Shown here: positions 7,691 through 15,481 of the stretch, in pieces
Layout of the letters: the number at the start of each line of letters is the position of its first letter
How positions within the stretch are numbered: position 1 is the first letter of the stretch
From: an uncultured Alphaproteobacteria bacterium
GTDB lineage: Bacteria; Pseudomonadota; Alphaproteobacteria; Micropepsales; Micropepsaceae
Direction: 5' to 3'
Length of the DNA: 46,162 nucleotides
Assembly (NCBI GenBank): GCA_903928515.1
Contig: CAIYRG010000040.1
Coordinates: 1-46,162 of the forward strand
Program-made: the position numbers and the translations under genes
Notes under the pieces: generated by a model
What the model saw: only the letters and a program-made list of their open reading frames with translations
Told to the model about the DNA's origin: nothing
The model's database searches: none

Positions 7691-10600
7691 ACCTCTCTGA
7701 GCCGTTCATCCGCCGCCCGGTGATGACAACGCTGGTGATGGCGGCGTTTCTGCTCACCGGTTCTCTCGGGTATTCGACGCTTCCGGTCAGCGAACTTCCC
7801 GCCATCGACTATCCGACGATCCAGATCCAGGCGATGTTGCCGGGCGCGGACGCCGATACGATGGCGTCCTCGGTGGCCACGCCGCTCGAGAACAAATTCT
7901 CCGGCATCGCATCCATCGACTCCATGTCGTCGCAGAGCCAAGCCGGTTACACGCGCATCACGCTGCAATTCAAGCTCGACCGCAACATCGATGCGGCCGC
8001 ACAGGACGTGCAATCGGCGCTCTCGTCCGCCGTGCGCCTGTTGCCGAAGGACATGACGACGCCGCCGTCGATCAACAAGGTCAATCCGGCGGACCAGCCC
8101 TTCATGTTCCTGGTGTTCTCGTCGAACACCATGCCGATCAGCCAAGTCGACGAATACATGGAGACGTTCGTCGGCCGCCAGATCTCAACGATTGACGGCG
8201 TGGCGCAAGTCCAGGTTTGGGGTGCGCAGAAGCCCGCGATCCGCGTGCAGATGGACCCCGACGCGCTCGCCGCGCGCGGCATCGGCGTGGACGAGCTTTC
8301 CAACGCCATCCAGGCCGCCAACGTGAATCAGGCGACCGGCACGCTGGATGGCCGCACCCGTGCGGCCATGATCCAGGCGCAAGGCCAGCTGTTCGATTCC
8401 AAAAGCTTCGGCCAACAGATCATTGCCTACCGCAACGGCGCACCGGTGCGCCTGAACGAAGTCGCGACCGTCATCGACTCCGTCGAGGTCAACAAGAACC
8501 TCAGCTTCTACAACGGCATCCCCGCTTTGATGCTCGCGGTGCAGCGCCAGCCGGGCGCCAACACGGTGGCTGTGGCGGATACGATCTTCAAATTGCTGCC
8601 TGCGCTGCAGAAGCAGTTGCCGCAGGGCATCAGCGTGCATATCGGCTACGACCAGAGCGCCTCCATCCGCGCCGGTGTGAAAGACGTGCAGCTCACCCTG
8701 CTCGTTTCGGCCCTGATGGTCATCGCGGTGATCTTCATCTTCCTGCGCACGCCCTCGGCCACGCTCATCCCCACCGCCACGCTGCCCATCAGCGTGATCG
8801 GCACGTTCGGCGTGATGGGGTTCCTGGGTTACTCGATCGACAATCTGTCGTTGATGGCGCTGACGCTGGCCGTCACCTTCATCGTCGACGACGCCATCGT
8901 GATGCTCGAGAACATCATGCGGCATGTCGAAATGGGCGAAGACCCTTACGCCGCCGCGCTGGCCGGCTCAAAGGAAGTGTCCTTCACCATCCTGTCCATG
9001 ACGCTGTCGCTGGCCTCGGTGTTCATCCCGTTCCTGTTCATGGCGGGCATTCTCGGACGTCTGCTGCACGAATTCGCGGTGGTCATCGTGGTGGCGATCC
9101 TGATTTCCGGCCTCGTGTCGGTGACGCTCACGCCCATGATGTGCTCGCGCCTCATCAAATCGCGCGAAGAAGAAAGCCACGTCCAACACAACAGGTTCTA
9201 TCGCGCGAGCGAGGCCACGTTCGACGCCATACAGCGCGGCTACGACGCGAGCCTTGCCTGGTCGATGCACCACAAGCGCTTCATTCTCGGCACGTTCTTC
9301 GCCAGTCTCATCGCGACGGTGCTGGCCTATATGTGGACGCCACAGGATTTCATTCCCGCGACCGATAACGATTCCATCATCGGTTTCACGCAAGGCTCGA
9401 CCGGCATCTCCTTCGCCGAAATGCTGCGGCTGCAGAATCAAGCCGCCGCGATCGTGCAGAAAAATCCAAACATCGAAGCCGTCATGTCGAATGCCGGTTC
9501 GAACCAGTCGAACGTCTACAACAACGGCCAATTCCGCATCCGGCTGAAGCCGCGCAATCAGCGCAAGGACGGCGTGGACGCCGTCATGCAGCAATTGCGC
9601 GGTCCGCTGGCTCGCCTGCCCGGCATCAAGACGTTTCTGCAAAATCCGCCCTCAATCAAAATCGGCGGCATGCAAAGCCGTGCGTCCTACCAATACACGC
9701 TGCAAGGCATCGACCCTGCCCTGCTTCAGGCGACCGCTTTGCGCATGCAGGACGCCCTCGCCACCACACGCGGCTTCATCGACGTGACAAGCGATTACGA
9801 CCCTTCCACGCCGTCGGTGACCGTGGGCATCAACCGCGACCGCGCGGCGGCGTTGGGCGTTTCGGAAACCGAAGTGGAAGGCGCGCTCGGCGATGCCTTT
9901 GGCGGACAGCAGATTTCCACCATCTTCACCCCGGCCGATCAGTTCAAAGTGATCCTGGAAGTGCTGCCCAAATATCAGGGCAGCGACGACTCGCTTTCAC
10001 ACCTTTATCTGTCGAGCACGAGCGGCACACTTGTGCCCCTGTCAGCCGTCACCGAAATCGGCCACGGCAGCACGGTGGTCTCGCAAAACCATTTGAGCCA
10101 GATTCCGGCGATCACGCTGTCGTTCAACCTCACGCCGGGCACGCCGCTGTCGCAGGCTGTGACATCGATCCAGGACGTGGAAAGCAAGATCGATCTCCCG
10201 GATTCGATTCAAGGCAGCTTCCAGGGCACGGCGCAGGCGTTCCAAAGCTCCGTGAAGGGCATGGGCCTGCTGATCATCGCCGCCATTCTGGCCGTCTATA
10301 TCGTGCTCGGCATTCTGTATGAGAGCTTCATCCACCCCCTGACGATTTTGTCGGGCCTTCCGGCGGCGGCCGTGGGCGCGCTCATCACGCTGGCGGTCTT
10401 CCAAGTGCCGCTGAGCCTCTATGCCTTCGTCGGCATGATTATGCTCATCGGTCTGGTGAAGAAGAACGCGATCATGATGATCGACTTCGCCCTCGCCCGG
10501 CAACGCGTGGACGGCCACTCGGCCGAAGACGCCATCCAGGAAGCCGCGCGCGTGCGCTTCCGTCCCATTCTGATGACGACGATGGCAGCCTTGTTCGGCA

Positions 10601-10791
10601 CGCTTCCCATCGCGCTCGGCATCGGCGCCGGTGGCGAAAGCCGCCAGCCGCTGGGCCTCGCGGTTGTGGGCGGGTTGCTGCTGTCACAGACGCTGACGCT
10701 CTACATCACGCCGGTGCTCTACTACTACCTCGACGGCTTGGCTGCGCGCCGTAGCCGCAAGCACCGCGCCATTCCGGTCAGCGCGGAATAA
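7687..10791 (+). CDS. RND efflux pump, inner-membrane transporter (MdtB/AcrB-like)
   Basis: This 1034-residue proton-driven efflux pump of the HAE1 family is full length. It starts with NLSEPFIRRPVMTTLVM, the cytoplasmic lead-in and first membrane segment. The two essential aspartates of segment 4 are present in TFIVDDAIVMLEN, and the segment 10 lysine in GLVKKNAIMMIDFA. Two large periplasmic loops with porter subdomains lie at about 30-330 and 560-860. The gene overlaps the adaptor gene by 4 bases. Multidrug export is the usual role of the family; the particular substrate is unknown. Confidence 0.95.
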   Translation: MNLSEPFIRRPVMTTLVMAAFLLTGSLGYSTLPVSELPAIDYPTIQIQAMLPGADADTMASSVATPLENKFSGIASIDSMSSQSQAGYTRITLQFKLDRNIDAAAQDVQSALSSAVRLLPKDMTTPPSINKVNPADQPFMFLVFSSNTMPISQVDEYMETFVGRQISTIDGVAQVQVWGAQKPAIRVQMDPDALAARGIGVDELSNAIQAANVNQATGTLDGRTRAAMIQAQGQLFDSKSFGQQIIAYRNGAPVRLNEVATVIDSVEVNKNLSFYNGIPALMLAVQRQPGANTVAVADTIFKLLPALQKQLPQGISVHIGYDQSASIRAGVKDVQLTLLVSALMVIAVIFIFLRTPSATLIPTATLPISVIGTFGVMGFLGYSIDNLSLMALTLAVTFIVDDAIVMLENIMRHVEMGEDPYAAALAGSKEVSFTILSMTLSLASVFIPFLFMAGILGRLLHEFAVVIVVAILISGLVSVTLTPMMCSRLIKSREEESHVQHNRFYRASEATFDAIQRGYDASLAWSMHHKRFILGTFFASLIATVLAYMWTPQDFIPATDNDSIIGFTQGSTGISFAEMLRLQNQAAAIVQKNPNIEAVMSNAGSNQSNVYNNGQFRIRLKPRNQRKDGVDAVMQQLRGPLARLPGIKTFLQNPPSIKIGGMQSRASYQYTLQGIDPALLQATALRMQDALATTRGFIDVTSDYDPSTPSVTVGINRDRAAALGVSETEVEGALGDAFGGQQISTIFTPADQFKVILEVLPKYQGSDDSLSHLYLSSTSGTLVPLSAVTEIGHGSTVVSQNHLSQIPAITLSFNLTPGTPLSQAVTSIQDVESKIDLPDSIQGSFQGTAQAFQSSVKGMGLLIIAAILAVYIVLGILYESFIHPLTILSGLPAAAVGALITLAVFQVPLSLYAFVGMIMLIGLVKKNAIMMIDFALARQRVDGHSAEDAIQEAARVRFRPILMTTMAALFGTLPIALGIGAGGESRQPLGLAVVGGLLLSQTLTLYITPVLYYYLDGLAARRSRKHRAIPVSAE

Positions 10792-10818
10792 TCTGCTGAC
10801 ATAAGTCTCGCTCTCTCC

Positions 10819-10850
10819 TTTCCTCCTCTGCACTTGCGGGGGAGGAAACC
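10819..10850. repeat. Hairpin repeat, relative of 791-822
   Basis: TTTCCTCC and GGAGGAAA arms flank a TCTGCACTTGCGGG centre. This matches the 791-822 element at most positions (TGCACTCGCGGGGGAGGAAACC there). It lies 28 bases after the RND pump stop, between convergent genes, the same setting as the first copy. Confidence 0.6.
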
Positions 10851-10897
10851 GGCAGCGGGCAAGAGGAGAATGTCAGTAATGACGTGGGATGGCGTCC

Positions 10898-11209
10898 TCA
10901 GGCTGGTTCGACCCAACTTCCGCTGCGGACCACGTTCATCAAATGCCCGACCGTGAAGCTCCCAAACTTTCGGTCTCTTAATCCCGATACCTTAGAGATG
11001 CGTGGCAGCGCTTCCGTCTCATTGGGAAAATATGTTCCAAACTCAAAGCCCGCAAACGAAGTCGAATATCGTTTGTGAACTTCATCGAGCAGTTCGCCCG
11101 CGTCATCTCCGTAGAGATGAAGGTCGTGGTAAAGCTCTGATGTCGTAAATACCTGCTGACCAGTAAAGCGTCCCACGAGCGCCAGCACATCTTTCTCGAG
11201 ATCGATCAT
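10898..11209 (-). CDS. DUF1493 family protein downstream of feoB
   Basis: This 103-residue soluble protein is best matched by the DUF1493 family, small proteins of unknown function known mainly from enterobacteria. The supporting pattern is SELYHDLHLYGDDAGELLDEV followed by a YFPNE segment, which resembles an acyl-carrier-like helical fold with an acidic loop. No serine attachment motif of a true acyl carrier protein (DSL) is seen. ATG 11209 lies 18 bases after the feoB stop on the same strand, so co-transcription with feoAB is likely. A direct role in iron uptake is not established. The family call is from motif memory and moderately sure. Confidence 0.6.
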   Translation of the reverse strand: MIDLEKDVLALVGRFTGQQVFTTSELYHDLHLYGDDAGELLDEVHKRYSTSFAGFEFGTYFPNETEALPRISKVSGLRDRKFGSFTVGHLMNVVRSGSWVEPA

Positions 11210-11227
11210 GGGAAGTGCGGTTTCGCG

Positions 11228-13147
11228 TCAGCCCCAGCCCAATGCCACTGCGATGTGGAACGTCGCGAACGCGGCTGCGTAGGCCAGCGCCAGCATGTAG
11301 AAGAACGTGATGAGCATAGGGCTCCAGCCGCCCGTCTCGCGTTTGATGACAGCGAGCGTGGAGGCGCATTGCGGCGCGAACACATACCAAGCGAGCAGCG
11401 CGAGTGCTGTGGCCAGACTCCATTGCGAGGCCAGGATGTGGCCCAATTGCTCCTCCGAGCCTTTGCCCTGCACCGCATAGACAGTACCGAGCGAAGCGAC
11501 GGCAACTTCGCGTGCCGCCATGCCGGGGATCAGCGCCACGGCGATCTGCCAGTTGAAGCCAACATGCGCGAGCAACGGCGCGATGGCGTGGCCGATGATC
11601 GAGGCCAGGCTGTAATCGATGGCGGGGTCGGTTGCCCCCACAGGCGGGCGCGGGAACGACGCCAGAAACCAGATCATCACCACCATCGAGAAAATGGTGG
11701 TGCCGGCGCGTTTCAGGAACGCCTTTGCGCGCGTTGCCAACCCGATGAGCACGCTTTTGGTTTGCGGGATTTTGTAATCGGGCAATTCGAGCAGGAACGG
11801 CTCGGCTGGATAATTGCGCCAGAAAATGCGCCGCGCGATGAACGATACGGCCAGCGCGCTGACGATGCCTGCTGCGTACAGCCCAAACATCACAAGGCCC
11901 TGCAGGCCGATCCATCCCCACACGGGACGTGCCGGAATAAAGGCCGAGATGATGAGCGTGTAGACCGGAATGCGCGCCGAGCACGTCATCAACGGCGCCA
12001 CCATAATAGTGGTGAGGCGGTCGCGGCGGGAATCGATCACGCGCGCCGACATGATGCCGGGAATGGCGCAGGCAAAGCTGGAGAGAAGCGGGATGAAGGC
12101 GCGGCCATGCAGGCCCGCACCGCCCATGATGCGATCCATCAGAAACGCGGCGCGCGCCATGTAGCCGAAATCTTCGAGCAGCAGGATGAAGAGGAACAGC
12201 ACGAGGATTTGCGGCAGGAAGACGATGACGGTGCCGACGCCCGAGATCACGCCGTCTTGCAGGAAGCTTTTGAACAGCCCGTCGGCGATATGCGCACCGA
12301 CGAATGCGCCCAGCGCGTCGAAGCTTGAGGAGATCAACTCCATCACCGGCTGCGCCCAGGCGAACACCGCCTGGAACATCACGAACAGCAATGCCAACAG
12401 GATGACGAGACCCCAGACCGGATGCAGCAGCACGGAATCGAGCTTCGCGGTGAATTTGTCTTTGTGCAGCGTGGAGCCGACGGCTTGCGCCATGATGCGG
12501 TCCACCTCGCGATGGGCGGAGCGCAATTCCGAGGCGCTCGGTGCCTCCCAGGAGCCACGGCTTGCCAGCGCATCGCTGTGGATCGCATCGATGCGTTTGA
12601 GAAGCGCATCGACACCGCCGCGCCGCACGGCGACGGAGGTTTCCACCGGCATGCCCAATTCGGCGGACAATTTGGGAATGTCGAACACGATACCGCGCTT
12701 GCGGGCGATGTCGATCATGTTGAGCACGAGCAGCATCGGGCGGCCGACCTGCTTCAACTCCAGCACAAGACGCAGTGCCAGACGCGGGTTGGAAGCATCC
12801 GCCACGCAAATGAGAACATCGGGCAGCGCCTCGCCCGGAAAGCGGCCCAACACGACGTCGCGCGTGACCTCTTCATCGGGGCTGCGCGCACGCAAAGAGT
12901 AGGTGCCGGGCAGATCGACGAGATGGATGGAGCGGCCTTCGGGCGTGACGAACGCACCGGTTTTGCGCTCCACGGTGACGCCGGGATAGTTCGCCACTTT
13001 CTGGCGGCTGCCGGTGAGCGCGTTGAACAAAGCCGTCTTGCCGCAATTGGGCGTGCCGACCAGCGCGAAGTGCCACGCGCCGGTATTCGCGGACGGGCTG
13101 GGAAGCGCCTCCGAGCCGGGGTCCAGTACAACAGCGGCGTCGGTCAT
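11228..13147 (-). CDS. feoB: Ferrous iron transporter FeoB
   Basis: This 639-residue inner-membrane Fe(II) permease has an N-terminal GTPase domain. G1 is GTPNCGKT (residues 31-38), G3 is DLPG (78-81) and G4 is NMID (143-146). Two Gate domains follow, with segments such as GLHGRAFIPLLSSFACAIPG and the second gate PGMAAREVAVASLGTVY. It is shorter than the about 770-residue E. coli protein. ATG 13147 is chosen because it overlaps the feoA stop as ATGA; the frame is open further upstream, but that would run through feoA. No feoC is seen. A DUF1493 gene follows 18 bases later. Confidence 0.95.
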   Translation of the reverse strand: MTDAAVVLDPGSEALPSPSANTGAWHFALVGTPNCGKTALFNALTGSRQKVANYPGVTVERKTGAFVTPEGRSIHLVDLPGTYSLRARSPDEEVTRDVVLGRFPGEALPDVLICVADASNPRLALRLVLELKQVGRPMLLVLNMIDIARKRGIVFDIPKLSAELGMPVETSVAVRRGGVDALLKRIDAIHSDALASRGSWEAPSASELRSAHREVDRIMAQAVGSTLHKDKFTAKLDSVLLHPVWGLVILLALLFVMFQAVFAWAQPVMELISSSFDALGAFVGAHIADGLFKSFLQDGVISGVGTVIVFLPQILVLFLFILLLEDFGYMARAAFLMDRIMGGAGLHGRAFIPLLSSFACAIPGIMSARVIDSRRDRLTTIMVAPLMTCSARIPVYTLIISAFIPARPVWGWIGLQGLVMFGLYAAGIVSALAVSFIARRIFWRNYPAEPFLLELPDYKIPQTKSVLIGLATRAKAFLKRAGTTIFSMVVMIWFLASFPRPPVGATDPAIDYSLASIIGHAIAPLLAHVGFNWQIAVALIPGMAAREVAVASLGTVYAVQGKGSEEQLGHILASQWSLATALALLAWYVFAPQCASTLAVIKRETGGWSPMLITFFYMLALAYAAAFATFHIAVALGWG

Positions 13148-13461
13148 TGGTCCTCGTCGATCGGGTCCACGGCGATAGCCATGGCTTCGCGCCGGCGCAG
13201 AGCGATCGTCGTGTCGTTGACGCGCACCGCAATGGGATCGCGCTTCACCGCGCCCTCGTGGAGGATTTCCACACGCGCGCCTTCGACAAAGCCCATTTCG
13301 ATCAAGCGCTTTTCCAATTCTTCGCCCGACAGCTGCCCGGCCGCATCCATCACCTGCACAGCCGTGATACGGCCGCGAAAGCCGCATCTCGCTTCTCCGA
13401 GGCGGGAGGCAAAACGCTCAGGCTCCCAAGCGACCATGGCCCTGCGGGCTCCAATTTTCAC
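13144..13461 (-). CDS. feoA: FeoA, SH3-like accessory protein of ferrous iron uptake
   Basis: This small cytosolic protein is needed for FeoB activity in characterised systems. The SH3-like core is visible as LEKRLIEMGFVEGARVEILHEG followed by DPIAVRVNDTTIALRRREAMAI. At 105 residues from the GTG at 13461 it has a longer N-terminal extension than usual. ATG 13437 (MVAWEPERF) is an alternative giving 97 residues. It overlaps feoB by 4 bases. A near-perfect palindrome immediately upstream (13479-13495) suggests control by iron through Fur or a relative. Confidence 0.92.
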   Translation of the reverse strand: MKIGARRAMVAWEPERFASRLGEARCGFRGRITAVQVMDAAGQLSGEELEKRLIEMGFVEGARVEILHEGAVKRDPIAVRVNDTTIALRRREAMAIAVDPIDEDQ

Positions 13462-13478
13462 AGCGAAATAGATGAAAT

Positions 13479-13495
13479 TTGCGATTGAATTGCAA
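13479..13495 (-). promoter_or_regulatory. Putative Fur-type operator upstream of feoAB
   Basis: The 17-base sequence TTGCGATTGAATTGCAA is an inverted repeat with 8-base arms matching at 7 positions around a central G. Its TTGC-GCAA form resembles alphaproteobacterial Fur-family boxes. It lies 17 bases before the feoA start, where a bound repressor would block transcription. Assignment to Fur rather than Irr or Mur is inference. Confidence 0.55.
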
Positions 13496-13531
13496 GTGCA
13501 AACTTGGCCGCTACACCGGCGCGGCGAATGG

Positions 13532-14011
13532 CTATTCGGTTACGTCGACGGGCACGCCAGGGTCGCTTTTCGACACGCGGATGGCCAGCGCCGTCTTCAC
13601 GCTGGCGACGTTCTTGGCCGCCGTCAGACGCTCGGTGACGAAGGATTGGAATTCCGAAAGGTCATGCGCCACGCAGCGCAGGACGAAATCGACTTCGCCC
13701 GAGAGCATGTAGCACTCACGCACCAGCGGCCAGGCGCGCACCTGTTCCTCAAAGGCTTTGAGATCGGCTTCCGCCTGGCTGGCGAGGCCGACAAAGGCAA
13801 AGGCCGTCAGCTCATAGCCAAGCGCCCTGGCGTTCAAATCGGCGTGATAGCCTTTGATGAGGCCGGATTCCTCCAGCGCCCGGATGCGGCGGAGGCACGG
13901 CGGCGCTGTGATGCCGGCCCGGCTGGCCAGCTCCACATTCGTCATCCGGCCATCGGCCTGAAGCTCCGAGAGAATGCGCAAATCGACGGAATCGAGCCGG
14001 TGCCGCGCCAT
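13532..14011 (-). CDS. Lrp/AsnC family transcriptional regulator
   Basis: This 159-residue regulator has an N-terminal winged helix-turn-helix: LDSVDLRILSELQADGRMTN, then ELASRAGITAPPCLRRIRAL, which is the recognition helix. A C-terminal RAM (ACT-like) domain follows from about residue 65, with VRECYMLSGEVDFVLRCVA. Such proteins form octamers and sense amino acids. It is divergent from trxB across a 159-base gap, an arrangement common in alphaproteobacteria. Regulation of itself and possibly of trxB is inferred from position. The ligand is unknown. Confidence 0.92.
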   Translation of the reverse strand: MARHRLDSVDLRILSELQADGRMTNVELASRAGITAPPCLRRIRALEESGLIKGYHADLNARALGYELTAFAFVGLASQAEADLKAFEEQVRAWPLVRECYMLSGEVDFVLRCVAHDLSEFQSFVTERLTAAKNVASVKTALAIRVSKSDPGVPVDVTE

Positions 14012-14170
14012 GTTTCCTGCGTCCCCAAATTTGTCTTTTTGTTGGGCCAGGATATATCGGCGGATAACGGCGCGCGCAATAAAATTTCCTCAGCGTGATC
14101 GATTATAACCCGCCTTGACCTTCACGCGCCCACCGCCGATATCAGCCGCCCAGCCAAGATGGAGACGAAT

Positions 14171-15115
14171 ATGGCCGACACGCAGCATGCCAAAGTGATC
14201 ATTCTGGGCAGCGGCGCGGCCGGATGCACCGCCGCCATCTACGCCTCGCGCGCGATGCTGGAGCCGATGCTGATCGCCGGCCTGCAGCCGGGCGGACAGC
14301 TCACCATCACCACCGAAGTCGAGAACTACCCCGGCTTCAAGGACGCCATCCAAGGCCCGTGGCTGATGGACCAGATGCAGGCTCAGGCCGAGCATCTCGG
14401 CACCAAGATGGTCAACGACATCATCGTGACGGCCGATCTGGCGCGCCGCCCGTTCACGCTGATCGGCGACAGCGGCACGCGCTACACCTGCGACACGCTG
14501 ATTGTCGCCACCGGCGCCTCGGCGAAGTGGCTGGGCATCCCGAGCGAGAGCGCGTTCCAAGGCTTCGGCGTATCGGCCTGCGCCACCTGCGACGGCTTCT
14601 TCTACAAGAACAAGAAGGTGGTCGTGGTCGGCGGCGGCAACACCGCCGTCGAAGAGGCGCTGTTCCTCACCAATTTCGCCAGCGAAGTGACACTGGTGCA
14701 CCGCCGCGACTCCTTGCGCGCCGACAAGACCAACCAGACGCGCTTCGAGAACCACCCCAAAACCAAGATGGTGTGGAATTCCGTGATCGACGAAGTTGTC
14801 GGCGGCGAGAACCCCAAAGGGGTGACCGGCGTGAAGGTGCGCAACGTGAAGACGGGTCATGTCGAGCTGCACGCCACCGACGGATTGTTTGTCGCCATCG
14901 GCCACGAGCCGGCGAGCACGGTGTTCCGCGGACAGTTGGAGATGGACAATGAGGGTTACATCCTCACGGCGCCGGATTCGACGAAGACATCCGTACAGGG
15001 TGTGTTTGCGGCGGGCGATGTGAAGGACAAGATCTTCCGCCAAGCCGTGACGGCGGCGGGCATGGGCTGCATGGCCGCACTGGAAGCCGAACGGTTTTTG
15101 GCCGCGGGGCATTGA
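14171..15115 (+). CDS. trxB: Thioredoxin reductase
   Basis: This 314-residue FAD/NADPH flavoenzyme reduces thioredoxin in the cytosol. The FAD motif GSGAAGCTAAIYASRA is near the N-terminus. The redox-active CATC is in VSACATCDGFF, the NADPH motif is VVGGGNTAVEEA, and the C-terminal FAD motif is VFAAGDVKDKIFRQAVTAAG. An upstream in-frame ATG at 14159 exists, but ATG 14171 is preceded by GGAGACGAAT at correct spacing and gives the conserved MADTQHAKVIILG start. The last 40 bases are duplicated just downstream (see the repeat at 15076-15201). Confidence 0.95.
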   Translation: MADTQHAKVIILGSGAAGCTAAIYASRAMLEPMLIAGLQPGGQLTITTEVENYPGFKDAIQGPWLMDQMQAQAEHLGTKMVNDIIVTADLARRPFTLIGDSGTRYTCDTLIVATGASAKWLGIPSESAFQGFGVSACATCDGFFYKNKKVVVVGGGNTAVEEALFLTNFASEVTLVHRRDSLRADKTNQTRFENHPKTKMVWNSVIDEVVGGENPKGVTGVKVRNVKTGHVELHATDGLFVAIGHEPASTVFRGQLEMDNEGYILTAPDSTKTSVQGVFAAGDVKDKIFRQAVTAAGMGCMAALEAERFLAAGH

Positions 15116-15201
15116 CCGCTAGCGCAGCGTTTCTAATTCGCTTCGCTCATAAGAAACGCTAGCGCACTGGAAGCCGAACGGTTTTGGCCGCGGGGCATTA
15201 A
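15076..15201 (+). repeat. Direct repeat of trxB 3' end flanking a hairpin
   Basis: Bases 15076-15115, the trxB terminus including its stop, recur at 15163-15201. The copy has one T fewer in the T run and TAA instead of TGA. The 47 bases between them hold the AGCGTTTCT hairpin. This is either a tandem duplication of about 87 bases or an insertion that duplicated a long target. Confidence 0.85.
15118..15165. repeat. GCTAGCG-bounded hairpin element, copy A
   Basis: The arms AGCGTTTCT (15127-15135) and AGAAACGCT pair around AATTCGCTTCGCTCATA, and the whole is bounded by GCTAGCGC on both sides. A near-identical copy, with an extra AAGCGC and one change in the loop, is at 15429-15481. Confidence 0.8.
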
Positions 15202-15230
15202 GCCCCGAACAGTCGCCCCATCCACCGATT

Positions 15231-15341
15231 GTCATTCCCGCGAAGGCGGGAATCCAGGATTGGTGTTTACGACAAGACGGCTTTCACCGGCCCAGCCATG
15301 TCCGCTTTTAAGCCTGGATGCCCGCCTGCGCGGGCATGACA
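15231..15341. repeat. Paired-palindrome dispersed repeat (GTCATTCCCGCGAAGGCGGG type)
   Basis: It starts GTCATTCCCGCGAAGGCGGG, continues AATCCAGGA, and ends with the complementary CCTGGATGCCCGCC...GCGGGCATGACA. The two ends can therefore pair with each other as well as forming local hairpins. The same architecture recurs at 37831-37925 with a different centre. I know this type as a common alphaproteobacterial intergenic repeat. Confidence 0.8.
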
Positions 15342-15360
15342 GTGGGAAATAACGCGTACC

Positions 15361-15431
15361 CGCCCACCTTCGCTGCGACGCAGCTTCGGCGGGCGCAGCA
15401 TCTCTAAGGCGCTCACGCGCCAAGAGATGCT
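15361..15431. repeat. Two further hairpins in trxB-msrP spacer
   Basis: CGCCCACCTTCGCTGC pairs imperfectly with GCAGCTTCGGCGGGCG at 15361-15395. Next, AGCATCTCT (15397-15405) pairs exactly with AGAGATGCT (15423-15431) around AAGGCGCTCACGCGCCA. The second has the same design as the AGCGTTTCT element that follows it and shares the GCTAGCG edge. The 360-base spacer is essentially all repeat. Confidence 0.7.
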
Positions 15432-15481
15432 AGCGCAAGCGCAGCGTTTCTAATTCGCTGCGCTCATAAGAAACGCTAGCG
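15429..15481. repeat. GCTAGCG-bounded hairpin element, copy B, supplies msrP stop codon
   Basis: This is the second copy of the element at 15118-15165, again bounded by GCTAGCG and with AGCGTTTCT/AGAAACGCT arms. Its right edge enters msrP. The last sense codon and the TAG stop of msrP (complement of 15476-15481) are inside the element. Confidence 0.8.

Noticed and set aside
11103-12809. 568-codon frame on the same strand as feoB in another phase
   Set aside because: Arg-rich shadow of feoB without motifs.
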